DNA from: Populus alba
Lineage: Eukaryota > Streptophyta > Magnoliopsida > Malpighiales > Salicaceae
Assembly: GCF_005239225.2 (NCBI RefSeq)
Contig: NC_133294.1
Span: forward strand, 2,108,001 to 2,172,000
DNA length: 64,000 bases
Reading direction: 5' to 3'
Within the stretch, counting starts at the first letter, position 1; every line of letters begins with the position of its first letter. A program made the translations under genes and the position numbers. The notes beneath the pieces were generated by a model. That model was not told where the DNA came from, did no database searches, and saw only the letters and a list, made by a program, of their open reading frames with translations. Shown in pieces: positions 12,956-24,200 of this stretch.

Positions 12956-15749
12956 TTTTTTTTTTTGATAGTAAACCAGATAATTATATATTAATTATGC
13001 AGCCCCATCAAGAAAGTGGGGCTGAACGAAAGATAAATACAATGGAAATATGAAGAAAGAAAAGACCAAAGTGAAGAGGGATTTAGTCCAGTTCATAATA
13101 CATTCAGGATTTCTAAAAAGATTTGAGTTTGTATAGCTGAAATTTGCAACTGAGGACTTCAACTAGAAAGCCAAACGGTGAAAAATGAGATCAAAAATCA
13201 TATCCCAATCAGGAGCCTTGGATTCGAAGATTAGGCGGTTGCGCGCTATCCAAATTGACCAATACAGACCTTTACAGAGGAGGGTAATAGCACGTCGCTG
13301 AAAATTTCCATTAATCAATCCGGACCATTCCTGTAGATTTTGATTTGGGTCTTTGTGCAGACAACCTGAGCACCCGAACCATTTCAAGAAACGACCCCAA
13401 AGAGACCATGTTATAGGACACCAATGGAAAAGATGATTAATTGTCTCGGTTTCCTTGCAGCAGAATGGGTAGTGAGATTCCTCATAATTAATGATTCTCC
13501 TCTCAGCTAAAAAACTTCTTGTACTCAAACCGCCATGAAGAAGAAGCCAAATGAACACATCCACTTTTGGGGGGGCATAACCATTCCAAAGCAGAGTAGG
13601 GGAGTGGTTATTTTTAGTGGCCGATAGACTATCAAAGAAGAGGCGACCTGATTGAGCTGAGTACATGCCAGAGCTGTGGAATTTCCATAACTTGCAGTCT
13701 GCACCATCTGAGAAAAGGAGACCACGCTGCACCTCTACGATTAAGCTCTCCCTCTGGCAGATCTCATGAGGCCGAAGGGTTCTTCTCCAGGATAGGTTTA
13801 AAGATGTATCTGTCAAATTGTATATATCTGCAAGGCTAGTGTTTTGCTACAAGGAGAGGTTATAAAGTCTGGGGAATAAGAGCTGGAGAGTGGTTGCAGA
13901 GCTGAGCCAAGAGTCAGTCCAAAACCGGATGCTCCTCCCGTCACCCACCTTGAACCCGACATTTGCATGTAAAAGATTGGCTATGTTTTGTGTTGAGAAG
14001 ATTGCCGAAACAATGCCATGCCAAGTTGGAGATAAAGAACCTGCAAACTCAGGGATACCATTTATAAATTGAGGTCGGTATTTTAGAAGAATGTGTTCTT
14101 GCCAGCCTCCTGCCACTCCATTGTCTAGATTCCATAGCCATTTAAAGAGCAAAGCCAGATTTTTGTTGTGGATGGATCCCAGCCCGAGACCACCAAAAGA
14201 TTTATCCTTTATTACCTTGTGCCAAGCCACCTTAAAAAGGCCATGAGAAGTTGAGCTTCCTTTCCAAAGGAAAGACCAGGTTAGAGAAGAGATGGCTTTA
14301 GTAACACTCTTTGGCATAGCAAAAACTGACATGTAAAATAGAGGAAGAGAGCTCAAGACTGATTTAATTAGACATAACCTTCCCGCCATGCTCAAAAAAT
14401 TCCCTTTCCATGTGAGTAGCTTTGCTCTGATAGTGGACAACACTGGTTTCCAAGTAGAGAGTCTGCCGGGATTGGCTCCAAGAGGTAGTCCAAGGTACCT
14501 AACCGGGAAAGTATCACTACGACAGAAAACTGAGTTCGCCAGGCTAGAGGTGTAGTCGTTGTCCAAGTTGATACCTATTAGTGAGCTTTTATAAAAGTTA
14601 ACTTTCAGTCCGGAAATGATCTCAAACCAACGTAGTATCCTCTTGGCATGTAGAAGAGAGGGAAAATCATTTGGCAAGAAAATCAGAGAGTCATCGGCAT
14701 ATTGCAAATGAGTTAAGTAATGTCCTAGGGTAGTCTGTAAGCCTTTGAAGTAACCTGAAGTTGATGCCCTATTGAATAAAACTGTCAATCCCTGAACTGC
14801 GATGTCAAATAGGAATGGAGAGAGTGGGTCCCCTTGCCTGAGACCCATCTCCAAACTAAATTCTCCACTAGGAGAACCGTTTATCAAGATGGCTAATTTT
14901 GAAGTGGATAAGCATTCGAATATCATCTTCCTCCAGTGTGAGCCAAAACCCATGTATCCCATACTTGTGTCAATATGTTCCCATAAAATTGAGTCAAAGG
15001 CTTTATAGAAATCTACCTTCAGTAAGAGGCCATGCTTCTTCTTGCTGCGCACACCATGGACAACCTCATTTGCTATCATGAACCCGTCTAGAATCTGACG
15101 CCCAGCAATAAATGCAGACTGGTTAACACTGATCACATCTGTCATGACATGTCGAAGCCTAGTGGACAGTAGCTTTGCCACTATTTTGTATAGCCCGTGA
15201 ATCAGGCTTATCGGACGAAAATGGGAGAATCTGCTCGACCCCTTTGATTTCGGAATCAGAGTTACAAAAGAAGAGTTGATACCCTTTGGAAGTTTACCAG
15301 TTCTGAAAAAACTTTTAACCAGCATAAAAACCTCTGAGCTGATGATATTCCATACCTTTTTATAGAAACAAAAGGTGAAACCATCGGGGCCAGGGGCTTT
15401 GGAACCATCACAGTCCCACACAGCTTGCTTCACTTCTTCCATTGAAGGTGGTCTTTCTAGCCAAATTGATTTGGCTTCTGAAATTTTAGAGAACCCCGAG
15501 CCTCCCATTTCAATTCTTTTACATGTTGGTTTGCGAAACAAGGATGAGAAGAAGTTGACAGCGCCTTCTTTTATATCATTTGAGGAGACTAGATGACTAC
15601 CATTATGTTCAATCTTACTAATGTAGTTGCGGCCCTTCCTTAGACTTGCTGATATGTGAAAAAAACGAGTGTTCCTATCCCCCATTTTACACCAGTTTTG
15701 ACGAGATTTTTGCCTCCACATATCTTCCACCCTTTTGTTAACCTCCCAT
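12956..15749 (-). mobile_element. L1-type LINE, 5'-truncated, in the DUF26 gene
   Basis: The insert lies on the minus strand between two perfect 13-bp copies of AGCATGTGGTACT. On the plus strand its left end is a T run (12955-12966), which is the poly(A) tail in its own orientation. Its right end cuts into the reverse transcriptase reading frame: the endonuclease part expected upstream is missing. This 5' truncation is typical of target-primed reverse transcription. The reading frame is almost intact, which points to a young insertion. Confidence 0.93.
13163..15749 (-). pseudogene. LINE ORF2: reverse transcriptase and C-terminal zinc finger
   Basis: One minus-strand frame runs from the truncated 5' end (about 15749) to 13163, broken only by a TAG at 13847-13849. 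Roughly in order: a region before RT; fingers with GPDGFTFCFYKKVW; the palm with LLKVDFYKAFDS; the catalytic HLQYADDSLIF; the thumb and connection; and, after the TAG, a zf-RVT domain (YPFCCKETETINHLFHWCP). The RT would copy LINE RNA at a nicked target. Plant L1 ORF2 is normally about 1200-1300 aa; about 860 codons remain, lacking the AP-type endonuclease. The separate minus-strand frames before and after the TAG are one ORF. Confidence 0.92.
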
Positions 15750-15762
15750 AGCATGTGGTACT
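15750..15762. repeat. LINE target-site duplication, right copy
   Basis: AGCATGTGGTACT, the second perfect copy; after it the interrupted DUF26 exon resumes with ATGACTACCAGTTC. Confidence 0.92.
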
Positions 15763-16128
15763 ATGACTACCAGTTCTACTTCAACTATTCAACACCTGCA
15801 ACAAAGGGAGGTGAGTTTTGTGAATTATTCAAATTGTTGCTCTCTGTGTCTCTTTCTTTGTTTGAAATTTGATTTTTTTTTTTTGGGAATTGTCGGTCTG
15901 ATTCCTGATTTGATCGTAAATTGGCATTCAAATATAATTGTCACTTGGAAAAATTGCAGGTTCCACAAGATCCTCATCACATCGAGTTGCAATTGGCGTG
16001 TCCTTTCCAGTGCTAGTGTTTCTGTTGGTTCTTTAATATGCTATCCAATATCTTCTTTTGTTCTTGGAGAAATGGAGATGTTGTTAGTGTTGAAATTATG
16101 TGTATTCATTTAACTGGACATTAAATAT

Positions 16129-16140
16129 TATATAGTATTT
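16129..16140. repeat. SINE target-site duplication, left copy
   Basis: TATATAGTATTT, repeated perfectly at 16328-16339. The paralogous single site at about 39394-39405 reads with one difference (TATACAGTATTT). Confidence 0.88.
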
Positions 16141-16327
16141 TTTTTTTTGATTTATGTGGGTGTCCGGGCCAACTTGCGCGCACCACGACTAATCTCACGG
16201 CTCACTGAACATCCTGCAAACCCAGTGAACATGTAAGGCATCGCGGGGGTGACAGGCGTGCACGATGAAGTTTGAACCCAGGATGCAGAGTAAGGGAACA
16301 AGTTCCTTCAACTGCTAGGCCAAGACC
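16141..16327 (-). mobile_element. tRNA-derived SINE, Au-like
   Basis: Read on the minus strand it has an A-box-like TGGCCTAGCAGTTGAAGG and a B-box-like GGTTCAAAC, as in tRNA-derived SINEs transcribed by RNA polymerase III. It ends with a 3' part reading GGCCCGGACACCCACAT before an A-rich end. That 3' part resembles the plant Au SINE family, as I remember it. A perfect 12-bp TSD flanks it and the paralogous locus near 39.4 kb is empty. It lies about 100 bp downstream of the DUF26 pseudogene stop. Confidence 0.85.
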
Positions 16328-16339
16328 TATATAGTATTT
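16328..16339. repeat. SINE target-site duplication, right copy
   Basis: TATATAGTATTT, identical to 16129-16140. Confidence 0.88.
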
Positions 16340-17480
16340 CTTTCTTGGTTGGACGACTCCTGTCAACAATGATGATCTGGTTTGTTGTAGTAAGTTTTTT
16401 TTTTCTCTCCTTCTCTAAACGTTATAACTTGCCCCTCATTGTTGTTAGTATTTATACTTTAGTCCTTAATTTTTTGATTTATTGTTTTTGTTCTTCACTC
16501 TTTTGTAGAAATTTTATTTATTTTCAATTTCATCCTGCAATCTCAATTTACTAAATATTATATTCTCCAAGATACTCATTCTTTTGATTTTTTTGGACCT
16601 TTAATTTGTTAAATTTATTTTTCTTTTCAATTTCACATTTCAATAAGAAATATGTTTTTATTTTTTAATTATTTTAATTTTCATCCTCATTATTTTTATT
16701 TTTTGTGGTCTTTTTATTCAATTAATTTTTCTTTTTAAATAAAACCTTCAATAAAAAATAATCTTTTTTTGGTATTTTTAATTTTTATCCTTATTCGTTT
16801 AATTGTAATGTTTTTTTTTTTAATTTTTGTGTAATTGATATTCTTTTTTTAAGTTAAACCTTCAACATTTAATTGGTTGGAGATTGAGCTTCATGATTTT
16901 TTTTTAGATAGGATGCTTCTAATCTAATTCTCCGAGCCATGAGTTTGAAAAGTTAACGCATGTTGACTTTGTTCTTTTAACTTATTTTCATTTTAGCTTT
17001 GTGATTTTTTGTGGTTTTTTTTTATACTTACTATTTTTTTAAATCCTTTTATATAATTAAAATTCTTTTTTCAATGTCATCATTTAATATTCAATTGATT
17101 GAGAATTGAGTTTTATGATTTTTACAGATATAGTGCTTTAAGTCTAATGACCTGAGTCATGAGTTCGGAAAGTTAGGTGGTGAGTTTGACATGATTTCTC
17201 TAGTTGGCTTGACCCTGATTACTAGGATTACATGTTTATCATGCTAACTTGGGTTGATTAAGGCTAATTTTTTAGTTTCTCTTTTTACCTTATTTCATCC
17301 TTTTGTGTTTAATGAATTATAAACTGAGATGCATTATTTGTCTCATTTTAAAAAAATATCTTCTAAAATATTATGACTTTTTTTTTTGTAAATTTAGTCT
17401 ATTTATTGTTGTTGCTTATTATTTTTTTCATTTAATAAAAATAAAACTAGATTATTTGATCTAGTTGAATCTATCATTCA
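16340..17480. repeat. T-rich interspersed repeat (matches 41500-42290)
   Basis: Colinear with 41580-42250 in the same orientation; shared phrases include CTGGTTTGT, TTGTTAGTATTT, TTTTGGACCTTT and CTAATTCTCCG followed by GAGTTTGAAAA. Related phrases occur at 28.8-30.5 kb. No coding sequence is seen; the short hydrophobic open frames reflect T richness. Probably a non-autonomous element or decayed LTR DNA of unknown class. Confidence 0.6.
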
Positions 17481-17481
17481 A

Positions 17482-18700
17482 GATGTTGCTACCCAATTTT
17501 TTACCCATGTTTTTGATAAATTCTTAGAAAAAAACCAAAAATAGCAAAAAAACAATGAAAACTCCAAAAAATGCATTTTTGATATATTTGCATCGTTTTA
17601 GCATTTTCAACGTCATCTTAAAAGAATTTAAATTTTCAAAGGTATTTTGAATGCATTAATTTTACAACCACTGATTTTCTTTGTTGAGTCGACGTTGATA
17701 TTGCTCGCTTTTAAAAAAATACAAAACAAATAAGAAAAATCAAAATTGACAAAATAGAAGAAGTTGAGGGACCAATGTGTTTTGGGAACCAAGCCACTTT
17801 GCCTATAAATTGAGGTTACAACACACACAAAACGGGGGAGAAAATTTACAAGGGGACAATTGAGAGAAAAAATAAATTGAGGGTAAACTAAAAAACCCGA
17901 ACCCACCACTTTTTTTTTTTTTTAAAAAGGGCGGCTGCCCTCCTCCCCAGTTTTTCTTTGGATGCCTTCGGCTTCTCCTCTTTTCGAGTAGCCGCTCACC
18001 CTCCTTCCCTATAGAAGAAAAACCAGAACCCACTAACTTTGAGAGAGACCCCCCTCATTTTCCCCTCTCTCAGCCATTTCCATTTTCATCCCCACCTAAC
18101 AACCCCACAACTGTTTCTTTTGGCTGACCTTTACACCTAACTCTGGTCTGCCTCCCAACCAAAGTTGGCTGATCTCTGTCTCCATCTTCCCTCATCTTGC
18201 TCTCAATAGAGCCCCCACCAAACCCCGAAACCCACCAGCAGCGGCTAGCCCCCTTTTCGGTCGTTCCTCCTCACCACCAGCCACTTGAAGTGAAGGAGAA
18301 GGAGAAGAAGAAGAAGAAGAAGAAGAAGAAGAAGAAGCCCTCCCAACCACCAGATTTGCCATTGGCAAAAGAAAAACAAACAAAGAAGGGAGAAGGTGGA
18401 GGAATTGGACATATCTAAAAAACAAAATAAAATCGACTGCTTGTGCATTTTCTTTTGTTGTAGGTAACAATGGTTGTCACCGCCGGCAAAATAGGGAAGA
18501 GGAGAAGAAGCTGAGCCAAATCCACCCTCTTTTGGTATTTTCCATGCGGTGGGTTGGTGGTGGTGCTTGGGAAAGACACGCCGCCATTGTTCTCGTGCCT
18601 AGAAACCTTCCAGCACTGTTCCGGTGGTTTAGAAGGCCTTCCCTGCAATTCTTGTAGATTTTTGGGGTTTATTTTGTAATTTTTGAATTGTATTTTAATT
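17482..18700. repeat. LTR family 2 copy, opposite orientation to 6498-8130
   Basis: The left end TGTTGCTACCC is a plausible LTR terminus. From about 17560 to 17810 it is the reverse complement of 7850-8120 (shared TCGACGTTGATATTGCTCG block and TTTGCCTATAAAT). From 17900 to 18660 it is GC-richer with low-complexity open frames, as in the middle of the 6498 copy. The right border is not clear. No TSD found. Confidence 0.55.
18303..18337. repeat. (AAG)n microsatellite
   Basis: About eleven GAA/AAG units inside the LTR-like block. They create poly-lysine and poly-serine/leucine open frames in several phases that are not genes. Confidence 0.9.
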
Positions 18701-19020
18701 TATTTTGAAATTTTTGTTTTTTGTTTACATATATAAAAAGGATGTACGAGAAAAACATAATAAAAGTGATGTGTGTGTGTTTGTATTTTTTCTTTATATA
18801 TGTTATTGAATTATAAAATAAATAAAAAGACAAAAAATTAATTATATGTTTTAAGTTGTATATGGTTAAGTATTTTAAGGATAAATAAAATCATGTTGTA
18901 CAATTTACTTCCCGTGAATATGTAAGAAAAAACATAAAGAAAATAAATTTCTTTATAAATTTACAAAGAAAACAAAAATTTCCAATGTCTTTACATCATA
19001 AATATTATAAAAGGGGCAGC
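18701..19020. other. AT-rich spacer
   Basis: No gene, RNA or element border is seen in this stretch. Confidence 0.5.
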
Positions 19021-20240
19021 TGTCATATACTTATTTTTTTTATTTTATTTTTATTTTTATTTTATTTTCTATAAACAATAATAGAAAAATAAAATAAAAT
19101 AAGTGATGATAACAAAATGAATGAAATAAAACAAAATGAAATGAATGAAGAATAAATTGAAATTTTGGGTCAAGACAATATAAATTGAAAGTTTGGGGGA
19201 CTTAATTAAATTTTGGAGTAGTTTAATTAATCAAAACAAGAGCTTAATTGAAGAATTGATAAGTTTGGGGAATTAATTGAACTTGAAATTAGTTTAGTTA
19301 ATGAAATCAGGAGCTTAATTGAAGAAATATAAAAGTTTAGGGCTGATTCGGGTTACAATTGCAAGAAATTAAAATATGAGGACCATTTTGTGAATGACGC
19401 TGAAATGAAGGGGCCCAATTATAATTTATCCAGGGGCTTGATTACAAAAGTTCAAAATGTTAACGACCAAGTCGAAAATGGCCATTCGAAACCCAAAAAT
19501 GGTGCCGTTTCTAAAAGATACTGTTCGTCTTCTTTACCTCGCCAAACCAGGGGAAAGAAACGCCTCGCCGCTCCTGCTAAATGTCCACAAAGAGTAGCTG
19601 ACCGTTACTCCTGCATTAAAGTCCATGCGAGGTCGCCTCATTATCTGGAGGCAATCGCATGGCATTCTTTTGCTATAAAAGCTAGAGAAAGGCCATGACA
19701 AAGGGGAGAGAGGAAGAAAAAAATGGAGAGGAAGAACGGAAAAAATCCAGTAGAGAGAGAAGCAAACAAACATAAACAGGGACAGAAACGAAGAGGGAGA
19801 GGGACCAGAGAATACAAACAGAGAAAACAGAGCCGAATAAAAGAACAACCATAGAGGAGTAGAGAGAGCATCGTCCAATACACCATCATCTTCGGCTTCG
19901 TTCCCAGCTACACAGGTAAGCTTTCGTTTTCCCTCCCCTTATAAATATAATTACCTTGTCACTACAAAGCATGCGTTAATAATTCATGCATGTATGCACA
20001 GAACAGCCGGTTATTGGTTTGAACCGGTGACCAGGCTAGGCTAGCGGAGTCCAGCTTAATTTGTATAGGCTAAATCAGACCCAATCTAGAAAAAAAAAAT
20101 AGCTCAATTTATTTTGGATCCAGTGTATGTTTGGTAAAACACATATTTATATTAATCATTTTTTATTTTATTTCTATTTATTTTGATATTTGATCAAACA
20201 AGTTTTTTTTATAATATTCTTTAAGAGATGATATTTTTTT
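19021..20240. repeat. LTR family 1 copy, inverted relative to 50076-52138
   Basis: It begins TGTCATATAC, matching the reverse complement of the other copy's end (...ATGACA). The block 19190-19330 with repeated 'aatcaaaacaagagcttaattg' phrases is the reverse complement of 51700-51960, and the block around CCTGCATTAAAG...CATGGCATTCT matches 51440-51490 inverted. A TATA-like TATAAAA lies at 19674, followed downstream by ACAGGTAAG, resembling a splice donor that is also present in the 50-kb copy. In this orientation the plus strand would be the transcribed one. The far end is lost near 20240. Confidence 0.65.
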
Positions 20241-21276
20241 TTTGATATAATTAGTCTTATATTATAAAATCTTGACTAACTAGTTAAGATTTTTAATAAT
20301 CATAATATTGTCAATTGCTTAAATAAAACTTTTCTCATTAAATCATTTTTTTCACTATTTAGTTTTGTTTTTAAGCTGCCCCAATATCAATTACAAATAT
20401 TATAATAAAATATATTTAAAAATATTGTCATCTCCCATATCCACCGATACAACACACGTGTAAGGAAGGAGAATCATACCTAAGAATTAAAGAAAAGAAA
20501 AAAAAAGAGGTCTCCGGCGGAATAATTTTTCCTTTAAAAAATTAGTGTCATTGATTGTCTCATGCATGCATGTTGATGGCAAAAATAGAATAGAGATGAT
20601 GATTTTTGGTTTGATTTGAATTTTATTTACAAAAATATTTAACATGAATTTTTTTAAAAGAAATTAAAACCAGTTCAAAACGATCAGTTTTTGTTATTTT
20701 AGTACAAAAACTGATTTAAACCGACCGGTTTTGGTTTGGTTCGGTTATTTTATATTAAAAATAAAAAATATATTGTTTTTTGAGGTTTCTTTTTTGTAAT
20801 TTTCATTGGGTTTGGTTTCGGTTTGGCTCGGTTTTTTCCGGTTTGACTCGATTTTTTCATTTTGGTTTCAAGCTTATGGAATCGGAACCGAACTGAATCG
20901 ATTAGTTTTTTAAATATTCTATTAGGTTTAATTGGTTATTTTTACTGTTCGGTTTTTTCAGTTATTTTTTTTTAAATTTTCTCAATTTAATTGGTTTTTC
21001 TGATTTTTTACTCACCTCTAAAATAGAGTAAAAATGACAAATATATGAAGAAATAAACATTGTAATTTAAACTTCTGATACATTGAGAACCTGATCAAAC
21101 ATATATGACATATATGATGAAGAGAATGTGAAGAATGAAATGATTTACAACATCACGAAAGCTTATAGAGAAACGTACTATAATCATGCATGAACGCACC
21201 ATAATTTCTATCAAGAATATTAGTGTTTACAAAAACAAACCACACTTAGCTACAAAGAAACCATGTAATAAATTTC
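20241..21276. other. AT-rich spacer with CGGTTTGGTT-type repeat
   Basis: About 20655-21010 contains many variants of GGTTTGGTTCGGTTT, a low-complexity interspersed repeat common in eudicot genomes. No gene is visible. The right end is the 3' flank of the CRK gene, whose stop codon is at 21277-21279. Confidence 0.55.
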
Positions 21277-24200
21277 TTAACTACCAAGAAGCACACTAGC
21301 TGTAGAGTGATCAGATGCAAGAAAACTTGATCCTGACAAAGATGCTGAAGACTGACGAGACAGGATTGAAGTAAATTTAACCAGAGATTTTGGACCTGCT
21401 GATGGTTGGGGAAGGTTTACAGCATTACTTCCAAGCATGAGAACAACTAATGACATGGTTGGCCTACGTGCAGGATCATCTTGAACACAAAGTAATGCAA
21501 TATGGATCCATCTCAAAGCCTCACTTACCGGACAAGAGTCGATTATATTTCTGTCTATCAACTCCTTTCCTGTGCCTTCATTCCACAGCTGCCAGGCCTG
21601 TTCAGGGTACATAAATTTCAGGATCAGAGATATTTTATACATGTTAATGTTGAATTGATAAAAGGTTCAGTAAGAAGAAAGTTTATACATGTAAGAGGAG
21701 GCTTTGGGCTTGATATTGGCTGTAGAAACCTCTGTTCTTTTTACCAGTAATGATTTCTAACAACAGGATTCCAAAGCTGTAAACATCCGACTTTGTTGAA
21801 ATTATTCCCTCCAGTGCATATTCTGGTGCCATGTATCCACTGCTCAAGAAAAATAATTACTGCATCAAATTGAGTGGAGGACAGTGAAGGTTACCAGATG
21901 ATTCTCATACTCGTATTATTTATAGCAATTAATATGAAGGAAATGGACTTACAATGTGCCAACAACTTTGTTAGTGTTGGCCTCAAGTTGATTCCCTCCG
22001 AAAATTCTTGCAGTGCCAAAGTCTGATATCTTTGGGTGCATCTGATCATCCAACAAGATATTGCTTGCTTTCATATCACGGTGTACGATTTTGAGTCTAG
22101 AGTCTTCATGTAGATACTGCAGGCCCCTTGCTGTTCCTGATATAATATTTGCACGCTTTGGCCAATCGAGTTCCCTACTTTTCTCTGGATCTGTCTTCAC
22201 AAAGGAAATGATAAGGAAACTCCATTCGATGGTAGAAGTGGATGCATAAATTTAGAAAAAAATGGGAAAACTATGAGAGGGATAGAAAGCAAACCAAACA
22301 GGAAGGCATCAAGGCTTGTGTTTGCCAGGTACTCATAGACAAGAAGCTTTTCATCTCCTTCCAAGCAATATCCCAACAGCCTTACAAGATTTTTGTGCTG
22401 AAGTTTAGCGATGACCATCACTTCATTTCTAAATTCTTCAAGACCTTGTTTTGATACCATGGAAAGCCTTTTGACTGCTATTTCTTCTCCAGCAGGAAGA
22501 ATGCCCTGAAGTTTTGAAGTTCAACTGTTAATAACATTTAGTATTGAGTACTAGAAGATTACAAGAGAAAATATTGGGATCTGAACCTTGTAAACTGGGC
22601 CAAAACCTCCTTCTCCAAGCTTATTTTCATCAGAGAAATTGTTTGTAGCTAACCTTATGGTCGTCAAATTGAAGTTATGCATTTGTTCACCATTGTCATA
22701 ACCGGTAATAGGCAATTCTCCTTCATTCAGATAGCTGCGATTTGAATTTTCTCGTAATAGAATTTCTTGGCTTCTTTCCTCTTGAATAACAAGTCAATTT
22801 GACACCAAGATTAAATTAAAATCTTAATTAGTTGCACATATATCGTTTAATGACAATTTCATACATTAATCTAATGACATTTTCACACTAAAGATTAAAT
22901 TAAAAGCTTAATTAGTTACCCATATATTGTTTATCTACCTGTTCGTCTTGCCCCTTTCCAGCATGAAAAATACCAGAACAGCAAGAGAGCAACAGCTACA
23001 GCTAATGATGATACAACAGTAGCAATCACAATCATAGTTGTATTCTTCCCTCCATTTCCTCCTGAAATTGCATGATATTATCATTAATAACTAATAACCG
23101 ACAAAAGGAATGTATTCCTATCATATGAAATAGGAACAGCTAGCTAGTCAATAGCCTATCCGAGTTTCTGATAAAGTGATGTCTATGCTTTGCTGCTGCA
23201 GCTAGATATATCTATCCGATTTCCTGGAGCAATGTCTATCTACAAAATTCCAGACCTGAGATATATCTATTAAAATCAACACCACAAATCATAACATAAT
23301 TTTGGTATTAAGTAAGAACATATGAAAATTGCAACAGACCATATTAAGAGAAATATCCAGCTATCACAGCTGTATTTTTTAGAGGCAGAATTATGTAATG
23401 ATCGTAAAGAGCAGCGAGTATACATGAACAAATTGTAGAATTCCATAAAAAAGCAATAGTAGTATCACTGAATATAATTGCAGTAGACACCGAACGAGAA
23501 AGTTGTTGAAAGTAAACTGATTTTTGGAAATTAGTTGAACTGGTCGTTTGGTTAAAAATGGTCGACTGATTGAGAGATAGCAACCGGATGGAATAAGTTG
23601 AAATAGTTAACCGGTTCAATCTGTATAATACAATTGCTATTCAGATTAGGATTTTCTTATATTAGTTTAATTCCTTGGTTGTTTAGGATTCTATGTCTAT
23701 AAAAATACTTGTGATTCAATATTGTTAAGAAGTACAAAAGAGAGAGAATAGCTAAAAGAGTTATAATTGCAAAGGTAACCAAGACAAAGAATAGAATATT
23801 CTTGCTAAATATAGAATTGGATGTGCTTAAATGCCTAAATGTATGTGTGAAGGATGAAACTTGGCTTTGACATATGAGACTTTGGTATATAAACTTTGAT
23901 AGCTTGAAGATGATGGCACAAAAGGAGATGTTGAAGGGTTTACCATCCATTATACATCCAAATCAGTTGTGTGGAGGATGTTTAAGGGGCAAGCAAATTC
24001 CAAAGAGCTTTTTGAAAAAGTTGACATCAAGAGCATATCAATCCCTACAAGAAATACATGTCAATGTTTGTGGTCCTATCAAACCATGTTTGTTTGGTAA
24101 AAATTTATATTTTCTATTTTTTATTGAAGATTGTAGTAGAAAAACTTGGGTATACTTCTTAAAAAAAAAGTCTAATATGTTTAGTTGTTTTATGAAGTTT

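Larger units (their letters stand above)
12266..16036 (+). pseudogene. kinase-less DUF26 gene with hydrophobic tail, broken by frameshift and LINE
   Basis: The ancestral gene encoded a signal peptide (MELLIFIIFSTFLLLSS), two DUF26 domains with C-x8-C-x2-C motifs (CRGDISATDCAAC and CTRDLSKSDCGKC) and, after an intron at 15811-15959, a 25-codon last exon ending in a hydrophobic run (FPVLVFLLVL, stop 16034-16036). That tail could be a membrane anchor or GPI signal; no kinase follows. Members of this class act in the apoplast or at the plasma membrane in stress and antifungal responses. Two lesions kill this copy. One A is missing at 12400/12401 relative to the paralogue at 38445, giving a TGA at 12404. 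A LINE is also inserted after the codons for CSMWY. Confidence 0.88.
11560..16128. repeat. duplicon A, right part (matches 37671-39395)
   Basis: From the phrase around TTCATAAACGCATTA the DNA is colinear with 37671 onward: TTCGCCCAAATGTTTATGTG, the gene's 5' flank, the gene and its 3' flank up to AAATATTATATAGTATTT. Copy A carries a 2.8-kb LINE (12956-15749), and a SINE starts exactly at its end. Copy B lacks both. Coding parts differ at only a few positions, suggesting a fairly recent duplication. Confidence 0.85.

Noticed and set aside
18192..18470. Serine-rich or lysine-rich frames
   Set aside because: They are translations of an (AAG)n microsatellite in different phases.
21949..22460. 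Single-exon kinase fragments as separate small genes
   Set aside because: Splice borders join them in frame with neighbouring exons into one CRK.
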